A stretch of 36,929 nt of DNA from an uncultured Ruminococcus sp. (GTDB lineage Bacteria; Bacillota; Clostridia; Oscillospirales; Ruminococcaceae): positions 1 to 36,929 of the forward strand of contig CAMVRM010000032.1 of NCBI GenBank assembly GCA_947169885.1, written 5' to 3'. The notes beneath the pieces are model-generated. The model was not told where the DNA came from. It did not search any database and was given only the letters and a program-made list of their open reading frames with translations. The translations under genes and the position numbers were made by a program. Position 1 is the stretch's first letter; the number at the start of each line of letters is the position of its first letter. Shown here piece after piece: positions 25,637 through 33,599 of this stretch.

Positions 25637-26776
25637 TCAGTTTTTGAGCGCATTTGAAAGATAGCGCCACGAATAACTGCGCATTTTTTCAATGTTCTCA
25701 TGCACCTTGTCGTAGTCGGTGCTTTCGGTAAGAAATCTGTCTTCCCACACATCGTTCACGATGCGGTCTTTCATGTCGGCGATAGACAGAAGCGATTCCA
25801 GCCGTGAGAAAGTATTCTTGTTGCTGTCGGCGCTGTGCCGTCTGAAAACCAGCACTTTCCTGCGGTAAAGTATCGAAAACACAGTTCCGTGGTAGGAATC
25901 GGTGCAGACATACTCCGCATTCTTCACTGCACTTACAAAGTGTGACGGGTCGGGATCGTCTATTATCTTAGCGCCGAGTTTTGTGTCAAGCTTTGATATT
26001 TCGCCGAAAAACGGCATCATAACGATAGGCAGACCCGTTTTCTTAGCAAGCTTCTGCACGCATCTTCTCGGTTCATCTCTGTTTCCCAGAAAATAGCAGA
26101 AAATATATTTTCCCTCAGCAACAGGTTCTTCGGGAAGTATCTTGTCCCATTCCTCAGCCGTGAAAAGTATAGTCGGGTCGCACACAACGGGAACTTTTTC
26201 ACCCGTAAGTTTTCTCACGATCTTCTTGCCCCTTATCTCACGCACCGAGATGTGGTCGAACTTTTTCAGAAAATCCCTGTATGACCGTCTGAGCAGTGCA
26301 GGCACTTCCGACACACCGAAACTGGGTGCATAAGCCACACGCTTAACGTCACTTCCCAGCCAGTTGAGCGTGTAGAAATCCGAACCGCTGTTTATGGGAT
26401 TCCAGACCTGATCGCTCCCCAGCACTGCCATGCTGTAATCATTGCCGACTTTTTTTAGCGCATCATAGCCGACTATCTTTTTGGAAGCCACCATGTACTT
26501 ATCCACAAATGCGTCAAAAGCCTTGTTGCGCCTGCTGATAAGGTCACTGTTTTTGCGCTGGAAGACTTTTCTTTTCAGCACCGAAAAGCGCTCCGCCATT
26601 ATAGAAGGTATAAGCAGCTGGATAAGATACTTATACGCCGTTTTTTTCGTCTTTGTGTATTTTATATATTCATTGTCATAGCCCAGTTTTGTAACAGCCT
26701 GCTGAGTTGCATAGGACTGCAAAACACTGCCGAAATTCCTGATGTTAGGGCAAACAACAACTGCGACCTTTTTCAT
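25637..26776 (-). CDS. Polysaccharide pyruvyltransferase family protein
   Basis: A 379-aa protein of the PS_pyruv_trans family (CsaB/WcaK-like), which typically transfers pyruvate from PEP to form a ketal on a sugar. LGSDQVWNP (about 120-128) and TDSYHGTVFSILY near residue 300 are the family marks. It is the first gene of the operon; AAGGAG precedes the ATG and the promoter is at 26848-26877. Pairing with the FrhB-like protein just downstream is a recurring arrangement in gut bacteria, but the joint chemistry is not known to me. Confidence 0.92.
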   Translation of the reverse strand: MKKVAVVVCPNIRNFGSVLQSYATQQAVTKLGYDNEYIKYTKTKKTAYKYLIQLLIPSIMAERFSVLKRKVFQRKNSDLISRRNKAFDAFVDKYMVASKKIVGYDALKKVGNDYSMAVLGSDQVWNPINSGSDFYTLNWLGSDVKRVAYAPSFGVSEVPALLRRSYRDFLKKFDHISVREIRGKKIVRKLTGEKVPVVCDPTILFTAEEWDKILPEEPVAEGKYIFCYFLGNRDEPRRCVQKLAKKTGLPIVMMPFFGEISKLDTKLGAKIIDDPDPSHFVSAVKNAEYVCTDSYHGTVFSILYRRKVLVFRRHSADSNKNTFSRLESLLSIADMKDRIVNDVWEDRFLTESTDYDKVHENIEKMRSYSWRYLSNALKN

Positions 26777-26847
26777 AGCAAGTCGAATCTCCTTAAATGT
26801 TATTAAATTTTAGCCATTTGCTCATAGCATTATCACAAACTCATTTT

Positions 26848-26877
26848 ATTATACCAAATACAGATAACACTTGTCAA
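26848..26877 (-). promoter_or_regulatory. Promoter of the long polysaccharide operon
   Basis: Minus strand: TTGACA (26877-26872), 18-bp spacer, TATAAT (26853-26848) with an extended TGG. It gives a leader of about 65 nt before the pyruvyltransferase. Confidence 0.85.
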
Positions 26878-26928
26878 GCCTATATCTGAAATATTCTATG
26901 AATTTTGAAGTCCGAATTTCTGTTTATC

Positions 26929-27089
26929 TATAGCAATACAAGAAAATAGCAGCATAAAGATTTCGAGAGAAAATTTCACAGTGCAAGGAAAACGACCGCA
27001 GCCGTGCTGTCGCACTGCAAGGGAGTTTGACGCTGCAATGTGGAATTTTATCCGAAAGATTTGTGTTGTTATTTTCTTGGATTGCTATA
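26929..27089. repeat. 161-bp imperfect palindrome (MITE-like or structured RNA)
   Basis: The ends, TATAGCAATACAAGAAAATA (26929-26948) and the complement of 27070-27089, match at 19 of 20 positions. Similarity continues inward, with AATTT/AAATT blocks and a central GC-rich stem (CAGTGC facing GCACTG). The whole segment can fold into one long hairpin. It lies between the operon promoter and the terminator of the next gene and has no ORF. Terminal inverted repeats, size and location suggest a non-autonomous mobile repeat; no other copy is in this window. Confidence 0.7.
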
Positions 27090-27113
27090 TATAAGAACCT
27101 GTCTTCACAATTG

Positions 27114-27155
27114 CAAAAAAAATCGGTGCAAGATCACTGTATGACCTGCACCGAT
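27114..27155 (-). terminator. Intrinsic terminator of the priming transferase
   Basis: Minus strand: ATCGGTGCA (27155-27147) pairs with TGCACCGAT (27130-27122), followed by eight T. It lies about 10 bp after the stop codon. Confidence 0.9.
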
Positions 27156-27165
27156 CTTCATTTGC

Positions 27166-27885
27166 TTATGAATTACCCGTTTTGAATACGAAGAAAATAG
27201 TTTTTATAATAATTTTAGCATCGACTAATACAGAACGTTCTCTGATATATTTTCTGTCAAGCTCGATCTGTTCCTCTTTTGTGAGGGAATTTTTTCCGCC
27301 CACCTGCCAGTAGCAGGACAGCCCGGGGGTCACGAGAAGTCTGTCATCCGGGAGCATTGCCTGTTCTCTCGGTATGAACGGTCTGGGTCCGATTATCGAC
27401 ATCTCGCCTTTCAGTATGTTTATCAGCTGGGGCAGCTCGTCGATAGAGGTATTTCTGATAACGTGTCCGATCCTTGTGATACGGGGGTCGTTCTTTATCT
27501 TGAAAGTTGCACCGTTGCTCTCGTCACGGTCTTTGAGCTGTTCACGTATCTTGTCAGCGTTTTTATACATCGAGCGGAATTTGTATATCCTGAATATCTT
27601 TCCGTTTTTGCCGACTCTTTCCTGCGTGTAAACAGGACTTCCGAAATCATCTATGATGATAAGCAGCGAAACTATAAGCATGAGCGGTGAAAAAACGATA
27701 AGTGCGATAAGCGAAAAAACGATGTCGCTCGCCCTTTTCACCGCATCGTAAACAGGTTTTCTTTGGTAAGTGTTCGGTGTAGAAATAGCCATCTTCCTTT
27801 CTTGAAGTGCTTTTTCATTAAAAGTGATGATCTCGATAGGATCTGTCAGCACATTTGTATCCGTCTGTACATTAACATTCGTCAT
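27166..27885 (-). CDS. Priming sugar-phosphate transferase (bacterial sugar transferase family)
   Basis: A 239-aa membrane enzyme that starts repeat-unit synthesis by moving a sugar phosphate from a UDP-sugar to undecaprenyl phosphate. There is one membrane segment at about residues 55-78, then YKFRSM (101-106), the catalytic D149-E150 in DELPQLINILKGEMS, and IIGPRP (164-169). It lacks the four-helix N-terminal domain of WbaP/WcaJ-type enzymes, so it is the small PglC-like form with an extra soluble head of about 40 residues. AGAGGGA precedes the ATG. It has its own promoter and terminator, separate from the long operon. Confidence 0.93.
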   Translation of the reverse strand: MTNVNVQTDTNVLTDPIEIITFNEKALQERKMAISTPNTYQRKPVYDAVKRASDIVFSLIALIVFSPLMLIVSLLIIIDDFGSPVYTQERVGKNGKIFRIYKFRSMYKNADKIREQLKDRDESNGATFKIKNDPRITRIGHVIRNTSIDELPQLINILKGEMSIIGPRPFIPREQAMLPDDRLLVTPGLSCYWQVGGKNSLTKEEQIELDRKYIRERSVLVDAKIIIKTIFFVFKTGNS

Positions 27886-28015
27886 ATGTTTCCCTCTTAT
27901 AATCCCTGAAACGATCTGTTCCGAAATAAACCTCAGCGTTTTACCCCTGAAAACTGTTATTTATGTTCCGCAGTGTTTTATCTGCCGCAGAAAACGTTTA
28001 TCCTTTTTGTTAAAT

Positions 28016-28044
28016 ATTATATCACATTTTAAGTGTAAAGTCAA
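28016..28044 (-). promoter_or_regulatory. Promoter of the priming transferase
   Basis: Minus strand: TTGACT (28044-28039), 17-bp spacer, TATAAT (28021-28016) with an extended TGA. The leader is about 120 nt. The remaining sequence to 28,340 is AT-rich and I see no gene in it. Confidence 0.85.
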
Positions 28045-28347
28045 TGATTTTACGTGTTTTAGTCGCTATCAATATTTAACAAATCTTGCTGATGATTATT
28101 ATAGCAGTTTTATATAAATTTCTGACAATTATGAACAGTATTCCAAAAATATTTAGTTTATAAACATTTCAAGCTGTTTTTCGCCGCCTGTCGATAATCG
28201 CTTACTATTGATATTTAGCAAATAATGTCAAATATTGCAATATACGGCATTATCTCTATTTTTATCTATATAGAATACTAAACTTTTGTTATTGTATATT
28301 TTTTTTGAATTGGTATCGTATACAGTGTATTATTAAGCTTGATTTAA

Positions 28348-28376
28348 TTGACATAAAACTAAACTTGTAGTACAAT
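28348..28376 (+). promoter_or_regulatory. Promoter of the manC operon
   Basis: TTGACA (28348-28353), 17-bp spacer, TACAAT (28371-28376). Transcription should start near 28383, giving a leader of about 130 nt. Confidence 0.85.
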
Positions 28377-28401
28377 TTTAATGTATACTGAAATATTTAT
28401 G

Positions 28402-28501
28402 CCCTTTATCTGCATTCGGATAAGGGTCATATGTAATAGTAGTATCTCTTTGAAATGTCGGAGCATTCATGTTTTTGCGCTTCGGCACAACAGCTTTTTT
28501 T
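28402..28501 (+). promoter_or_regulatory. Two stem-loops and a T-run in the manC leader
   Basis: Stem 1 is CCCTTTATC (28402-28410) with GATAAGGG (28419-28426), one base bulged. Stem 2 is TTGCGC-TTCG-GCACAA (28475-28490) with one mismatch and a UUCG tetraloop. A run of seven T (28495-28501) follows after four bases and lies right before the GGGGGA ribosome binding site. This resembles an attenuator, but the gap before the T-run makes it weak. Confidence 0.4.
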
Positions 28502-28513
28502 GGGGGATTCTGA

Positions 28514-29830
28514 ATGAATATAATCTTACTGTCAGGCGGAAGCGGAAAAAGGTTATGGCCTCTGTCGAATGACATACAGAGCAAACAGTTCATACGCCTG
28601 TTCAAAAACGAAGACGACAGCTATGAATCTATGCTCCAGCGTGTCTATCGGCAGATAACCTCGGTCAGCGATTCAAGAATAACGATCGCCACATCGAGAA
28701 CACAGGTCAGCGCTATCAAAAACCAGCTGGGCGACAAAGTGTCTATCTGCATCGAACCCTGCCGCCGTGACACTTTCCCTGCTATCGCACTCGCCGCCGA
28801 ATATCTTCACGATATTCTCCAAGTCAGCAGAGACGAAGTTATAATCGTTTGCCCTGTTGACCCTTACGTAGAAAACAGCTACTACGAATGTGTGAAGTCA
28901 CTGGAAGAACACGTCAAAAATTCAGACGCAGGACTTACACTCATGGGCATCGAGCCTACCTACCCTTCGGATAAATACGGCTACATAATCCCCGAAGATA
29001 AATCCGAAGTCAGCAAAGTCAGCTGCTTCAAGGAAAAGCCCGACAAGGCAACGGCAGTGGGATACCTTAAACAAGGCGCACTCTGGAACGCAGGCGTGTT
29101 CGCTTTCAAACTGGGCTATCTGCTCGATAAAGTTTACGAAATAACAGGTATTCTCAGCTATAATGAACTTTTCAACAAGTATGAAACGCTCAATAAGATC
29201 TCCTTTGATTATGCGGTAGTCGAAAAGGAAAGCAAGATACAGGTCGTCCGCTACTCGGGCAAGTGGAAAGACGTTGGAACGTGGAACATGATGACCGAAG
29301 TCATGGCTGATACGTCTAAGGGCGATGTTACCCTGGACGAGACTTGCGAGAACACTCAGGTCGTCAACGAACTCGGTATACCTGTTCTCTGCATGGGCTG
29401 TCATAATATGGTCATTGCGGCGAGCGGCGACGGCATACTCGTTTCCGATAAGGAACGCAGCGGCTACATGAAGCCCTATGTCGAAAAGATCGCAGGCACG
29501 GCTCACTTTGCCGAAAAGTCATGGGGAACTTACACAGTTATCAACACCGAACCCGAAGCCATGACTGTCAAGATAAAACTCTTTGCAGGCAACAGCATGA
29601 ACTACCACAGCCACGAACACCGTGATGAAGTGTGGACGATAATCTCGGGCGAGGGCAGTATCACTCTTGATGATGAGATCATACCCGTTAAACCGGGCGA
29701 CACCGTTACCGCAAAGGCAGGCACAAAACACATGATAACTGCCGAGACAAACATGACCATAATCGAAGTTCAGATAGGCAAGAACATCAGCAGGAAAGAC
29801 AAGATCGTTTATGAGCACAGAAACAAGTAA
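28514..29830 (+). CDS. manC: Mannose-1-phosphate guanylyltransferase with C-terminal cupin domain
   Basis: A 438-aa enzyme making GDP-mannose from mannose 1-phosphate and GTP. The N-terminal nucleotidyltransferase domain has LSGGSGKRLWPLSND (6-20) and FKEKP further on. The C-terminal quarter is a cupin of the type II phosphomannose isomerase kind (YHSHEHRDEVWTIISGEG), so it may be bifunctional, though it is slightly short for those enzymes. GGGGGA precedes the ATG. It leads a three-gene operon and overlaps the acyltransferase by 20 bp. It implies mannose or a derivative (for example GDP-fucose or a GDP-amino sugar) in the polysaccharide. Confidence 0.94.
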   Translation: MNIILLSGGSGKRLWPLSNDIQSKQFIRLFKNEDDSYESMLQRVYRQITSVSDSRITIATSRTQVSAIKNQLGDKVSICIEPCRRDTFPAIALAAEYLHDILQVSRDEVIIVCPVDPYVENSYYECVKSLEEHVKNSDAGLTLMGIEPTYPSDKYGYIIPEDKSEVSKVSCFKEKPDKATAVGYLKQGALWNAGVFAFKLGYLLDKVYEITGILSYNELFNKYETLNKISFDYAVVEKESKIQVVRYSGKWKDVGTWNMMTEVMADTSKGDVTLDETCENTQVVNELGIPVLCMGCHNMVIAASGDGILVSDKERSGYMKPYVEKIAGTAHFAEKSWGTYTVINTEPEAMTVKIKLFAGNSMNYHSHEHRDEVWTIISGEGSITLDDEIIPVKPGDTVTAKAGTKHMITAETNMTIIEVQIGKNISRKDKIVYEHRNK

Positions 29831-30794
29831 AAATAATTTCGAGTGGATCTCAACGCTCAGAGGCTTTGCCGCACTTCTCGTTTTCACGGCACACCTGCCG
29901 ATCCCCTTTCCACATACAGTCAGCTTTGCTCTCGGCAGAGCGGGTGTTGCGCTGTTCTTCCTCATGATGGGCTATCTTGCAGTCGGCGCACGAAAAAAAC
30001 GCACACGAAAACAATATCTGTTCAACCGATTCGTGAGAATGTACCCGACTTTCTGGCTCATACTCATCGCAACTTACATCGTGAAGATACTGCTCTGGAA
30101 CGCAGGCTTCGTCAAGCACCTCAAAGACCTTGTTCTCAACATGACGCTGTTCAATGAGTTTCTGGGTTCTGACTGCATCATCGGCACAAGCTGGATGATG
30201 CCTATTCAGGTCTGCTTCTTCCTTCTGCTGACAGTGCTTTCTGCCGAATTTTTCACACAGGAAGGCAGCCGCCGTGAGGACATTCTCTTTATCGCAGGCT
30301 GTGCAATGTCATTGGTACTGTCTGTGCTGAGATACGTCACCTCAAAACCTTTCCCGACTGCATTCGGACTGCTGATACTGCTCGGACTTATCGGCATACG
30401 CTATCAGGGCACAGGACTGAAAGGCTGTGTCAAGTACCTCTGTATATTCGCAGTAACTTTTATCCCGAGTGTTTTCCTCTCATACAAAGATGAAGCTTTG
30501 GGCTACATCATCGCTTACGCCGCAGGTATCGCACTTTTTATTCTTGCGGACAAGCTTGCTGTTTCGGTAAATGCCATGAACAAGCTTGGCGGCATCGGTT
30601 TTTCTTTCTTCCTTGCGGCAGATATTCCACACCTGCTCCTTGAAAAAGTTATCGACCCGAACGCTTCTGCCTTAAAGCTTATACTATTCATAGTAATAAA
30701 GCTTGCGGCAAGCATCGCACTTGCGGTACTGCTCACAAATTTCATTGAAAAGCCCATGCTCCGCAAGGCTAAAAAGCTTGAAAATAAATTATAA
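29811..30794 (+). CDS. Acyltransferase-3 family membrane protein
   Basis: A 327-aa integral membrane O-acyltransferase (OafA-like) with about ten hydrophobic segments. The first, WISTLRGFAALLVFTAHLP, carries the conserved R and H; FNRFVRMYPTFW (about 71-82) is a second family mark. It most likely O-acetylates the polysaccharide. ATG 29811 lies inside the end of manC, with AGGAAAGA upstream, so the two are translationally coupled. Confidence 0.9.
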   Translation: MSTETSKNNFEWISTLRGFAALLVFTAHLPIPFPHTVSFALGRAGVALFFLMMGYLAVGARKKRTRKQYLFNRFVRMYPTFWLILIATYIVKILLWNAGFVKHLKDLVLNMTLFNEFLGSDCIIGTSWMMPIQVCFFLLLTVLSAEFFTQEGSRREDILFIAGCAMSLVLSVLRYVTSKPFPTAFGLLILLGLIGIRYQGTGLKGCVKYLCIFAVTFIPSVFLSYKDEALGYIIAYAAGIALFILADKLAVSVNAMNKLGGIGFSFFLAADIPHLLLEKVIDPNASALKLILFIVIKLAASIALAVLLTNFIEKPMLRKAKKLENKL

Positions 30795-30815
30795 AAAATA
30801 ACGAGGCATCAGAAT

Positions 30816-31970
30816 ATGAAGAAAGTTTTACACATCTCAAAGTACTACTTCCCGTTTGTAGGCGGCGTTGAGGAAGTCGCAGCCGACATAACCGCTGCGC
30901 TCAAAGGCGAAGACTACGAACAGAAGATAATCTGCTTCAACGAGGATTCCACCACTGACGGCGTGACTACTCACCGTGGTGAAACAGTTCACGATAACGT
31001 GGGCGGCGTTGAGGTCATTCGATGCGGAACGGCTGTCAAATTCGCATCGCAGGCGCTCTCAACGACATACCACACCGAACTGAAAAAGGTCATGGAGGAA
31101 TACAAGCCCGACATTGTTGTGTTCCACTACCCTAACCCGTTCGTGTCGGAACTCCTGCTGAGATACAAGCGCTCCGACTTCAAGCTGGTGATCTACTGGC
31201 ATCTTGACATAACAAAGCAGAAGATACTCTCGAAATTCTTCTACCATCAGAACATCGAACTGCTCAAAAGGGCTGACAAAATAGTTGCAACAAGCCCCAA
31301 CTACATAAAAGGCAGTCCGTTCCTGCGCCGTTTCAGGGATAAGTGCGTCGCTATCCCAAACTGCATCAACAACGAACGCCTGACCGTCACCCCCGAGATA
31401 GAACGCCTTGCCGCAAAGATACGCAATAAGTACAAGGACAAGATCATCTGCTTCGGGCTGGGGCGGCATATCCCCTACAAAGGCTTCATAAAGCTGGTCG
31501 AAGCTAGCCGTCATCTTGACGACAGGTTCGCTATCCTCATCGGCGGCAAGGGCGACCTGACAGGTATGCTCATGAAAGAAGCCTCGGGCGACAGCAAAGT
31601 TCATTTCTTAGGCAAGATAAGCGACAGTCAGCTGATCGCCTGCCTGCTCGCCTGCGATATTTTCTGTTTCCCGTCCATCACGAAAAATGAAGCTTTCGGC
31701 ATCGCACTTGCAGAGGGTATGTATTTCGGCAAGCCTGCCGTGACATTCACTATCCCCGGAAGCGGCGTGAACTATGTTAACGTCAAAAATGTAACAGGTC
31801 TTGAATGCCCCAACTCAGACAGCGTGGCTTATGCAAAAGCCCTTGAAAAGCTTGCGGCTGACCCGGCACTCAGAGAAAAGTTCGGAAAAGCAGGCAGAGA
31901 AAGAGTTCTGAACAATTTCACTTATGACACTTTCCGTCAGAATATCCTCGAACTTTTTAATGACCTTTGA
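30816..31970 (+). CDS. Family 4 glycosyltransferase
   Basis: A 384-aa GT-B retaining enzyme. The N-terminal FPFVGGVEEVAADI loop and C-terminal E-x7-E motif (NEAFGIALAEGM) are typical. GDP-mannose from ManC is a plausible donor, as the genes are co-transcribed. The start has only a modest GAGG site, 21 bp after the acyltransferase stop. A terminator follows at 31981. Confidence 0.92.
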   Translation: MKKVLHISKYYFPFVGGVEEVAADITAALKGEDYEQKIICFNEDSTTDGVTTHRGETVHDNVGGVEVIRCGTAVKFASQALSTTYHTELKKVMEEYKPDIVVFHYPNPFVSELLLRYKRSDFKLVIYWHLDITKQKILSKFFYHQNIELLKRADKIVATSPNYIKGSPFLRRFRDKCVAIPNCINNERLTVTPEIERLAAKIRNKYKDKIICFGLGRHIPYKGFIKLVEASRHLDDRFAILIGGKGDLTGMLMKEASGDSKVHFLGKISDSQLIACLLACDIFCFPSITKNEAFGIALAEGMYFGKPAVTFTIPGSGVNYVNVKNVTGLECPNSDSVAYAKALEKLAADPALREKFGKAGRERVLNNFTYDTFRQNILELFNDL

Positions 31971-31980
31971 TAAAACGCAA

Positions 31981-32012
31981 TGGCATCTTCAAACAGAAGA
32001 TGTCATTTTTTT
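31981..32012 (+). terminator. Intrinsic terminator of the manC operon
   Basis: TGGCATCTTC (31981-31990) pairs with GAAGATGTCA (31996-32005, one G-T) around a 5-nt loop, followed by seven T. Confidence 0.92.
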
Positions 32013-32017
32013 GCGCC

Positions 32018-32063
32018 AAAAAAACAAGACCGGCAGCCTTTTCCGAGAGAAAAACTGCCGATC
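32018..32063 (-). terminator. Intrinsic terminator of secreted paralog 1
   Basis: Minus strand: GATCGGCAG (32063-32055) pairs with CTGCCGGTC (32036-32028, one G-T), then TTG and seven T. It faces the manC terminator head to head. Confidence 0.85.
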
Positions 32064-32103
32064 CTGTTCTATAAAGGGGTGTTACTATGTACAGCTGTCA
32101 GAA

Positions 32104-33267
32104 TTACTCAACAGTAACAGTAACAGCATTCTTGAGTGCATTTTCAGTGTCCCACACGCCATTTACTCTTGCGGCAACAGCCACTTTATAGGTCTTGCCG
32201 GGTGTCAGGTTCTTAGGGGTGGTGTAAGACGTGGCGGTGATTTCCGAGGTCTGAACTCTCCACTTTCCTGCGAGTAAAACTGCGATGCCGTATTTGTCAG
32301 CGCCCTCAACAGCGTCCCATGTGAATCTTGCCTGATGATATTCCGGGTTGTACTGAACATTGATGTTTGTCGGATAAGCAAAAGTCCCGTCTGACGATAC
32401 GGAAATAGTCTGACTTACGGGAGTTGTGCCGTAAACGACGTAGCCGAACAGATCTTTTCCTGTAACAAAGGCAGTCACTACATCAAGTTCAAGGTTCGTG
32501 CCCTTAACTTCTGCGCCGTCTTTGATCTCCAAATAGAAGTCGCCTACCTTGTAATCAGAACCGATCGTCATAGGGTTTATAACGGTGTATACGGTGTATC
32601 TGAACTCGCCGTCGTCCTTGTAATCGCCTAAGCTGTTTCCGCCGATAGCAGAATCAAACTCAACATTCTCGAAAAGCGTTCTTTCAGTCTTCAAAGAGAG
32701 CGTAAGCCCTGAGACTTGGTTTTTTACAAAGCCTTTCATGTAAACAGGGACAACAAGATACTTTTTGTCATCAATGGTTTCGACTGAGCCGGCGCCAAGC
32801 TTAGTCTGAACAGTCATGCAGGAGACAGTTCTCACGGGGTACTGGATAACATCGCCCGTTTTGGTATTTATAGCCCTTGCGAGATAATGTCTCATATTCT
32901 TTTCTCTTGTCATGGTATCGGTGAACACGTTGCCGTTACCCTCGATCCTAGTCCATTTAAGAGCGTCAGCACTCTCAGTTCCGGGAACTTGATCGTCGCT
33001 GTAATACCACTCATAGGTGAAATCGCTCACCGTATAATCGTCAAGCAGATCGCCCAATTTCAGCCTGATGTCAAAATAGATCTGACCGCCGACAGGAACA
33101 TACTGGTTGCCTGTAAGACCGCCAATGTTAGTTACTTTGTAGCTTATACTTGATACATTTTCAGCACTTGCGACAGTTGCGGGAATGGCAAAAGCCGCTG
33201 TCGGGAGCATAACTGCCGCCGCACACAGAAGTGCCGCTGTCCTGCCTGCAATTTTTGTCATTTTCAT
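32104..33267 (-). CDS. Secreted protein, paralog 1 (Ig-like, cohesin-like, FnIII-like)
   Basis: A 387-aa exported protein. Residues 1-27 form a signal peptide (basic MKMTKIAGR, hydrophobic core, cut after AFA or ASA). An Ig-like domain (about 40-150, FTYEWYYS) follows. Next is a domain at about 160-295 with the look of a cohesin (LVVPVYMKGFV, SGLTLSLKTE, VGDFYLEIKDGA). The C-terminal 80 or so residues are an FnIII-like module (EYHQARFTWD, SYTTPKNLTPGKTYKV). There is no LPXTG, dockerin or SLH anchor. I start at ATG 33267 with GGAGGTC upstream. It has its own promoter and terminator and is one of three tandem paralogs. A cell-surface or matrix role is a guess. Confidence 0.88.
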   Translation of the reverse strand: MKMTKIAGRTAALLCAAAVMLPTAAFAIPATVASAENVSSISYKVTNIGGLTGNQYVPVGGQIYFDIRLKLGDLLDDYTVSDFTYEWYYSDDQVPGTESADALKWTRIEGNGNVFTDTMTREKNMRHYLARAINTKTGDVIQYPVRTVSCMTVQTKLGAGSVETIDDKKYLVVPVYMKGFVKNQVSGLTLSLKTERTLFENVEFDSAIGGNSLGDYKDDGEFRYTVYTVINPMTIGSDYKVGDFYLEIKDGAEVKGTNLELDVVTAFVTGKDLFGYVVYGTTPVSQTISVSSDGTFAYPTNINVQYNPEYHQARFTWDAVEGADKYGIAVLLAGKWRVQTSEITATSYTTPKNLTPGKTYKVAVAARVNGVWDTENALKNAVTVTVE

Positions 33268-33383
33268 CGTTCTGACCTCCAATAAACTCCAATTTTCTTG
33301 TCCGAAGCACATTCTATGAAACTGTCAAATTAGTTCACCGCTGTTTATGCTTTCATTTTGTGATATGTACTTTGGTTCAATCA

Positions 33384-33415
33384 TTTGACATATATATTAT
33401 AACACATATGTCAAA
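33384..33415. promoter_or_regulatory. Operator-like palindrome over the paralog 1 promoter
   Basis: TTTGACATAT (33384-33393) and ATATGTCAAA (33406-33415) are a perfect 10-bp dyad with a 12-bp centre. The centre contains the -10 box, so a bound dimer would block the promoter. The other two paralogs lack it. Confidence 0.65.
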
Positions 33416-33424
33416 CGTTTTCAA
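33396..33424 (-). promoter_or_regulatory. Promoter of secreted paralog 1
   Basis: Minus strand: TTGAAA (33424-33419), 17-bp spacer, TATAAT (33401-33396). The leader is about 120 nt. Confidence 0.75.
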
Positions 33425-33516
33425 TACTCATATCTTACAATCATGACCAATAAAATTAGTGACATATGCACAAATTATCTTGTACAAAATATACAATATA
33501 ACATATATAAACTAAA

Positions 33517-33561
33517 CAAAAAAGACCGACAGTTCTGAGGGGGGACAAAACCATCGGTCTT
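33517..33561 (-). terminator. Intrinsic terminator of secreted paralog 2
   Basis: Minus strand: AAGACCGA (33561-33554) pairs with TCGGTCTT (33529-33522), followed by a T-rich run (complement of 33517-33523). Confidence 0.8.
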
Positions 33562-33599
33562 AATATTTTAGTATATCGCCTGACTACTAATTTTGTATA

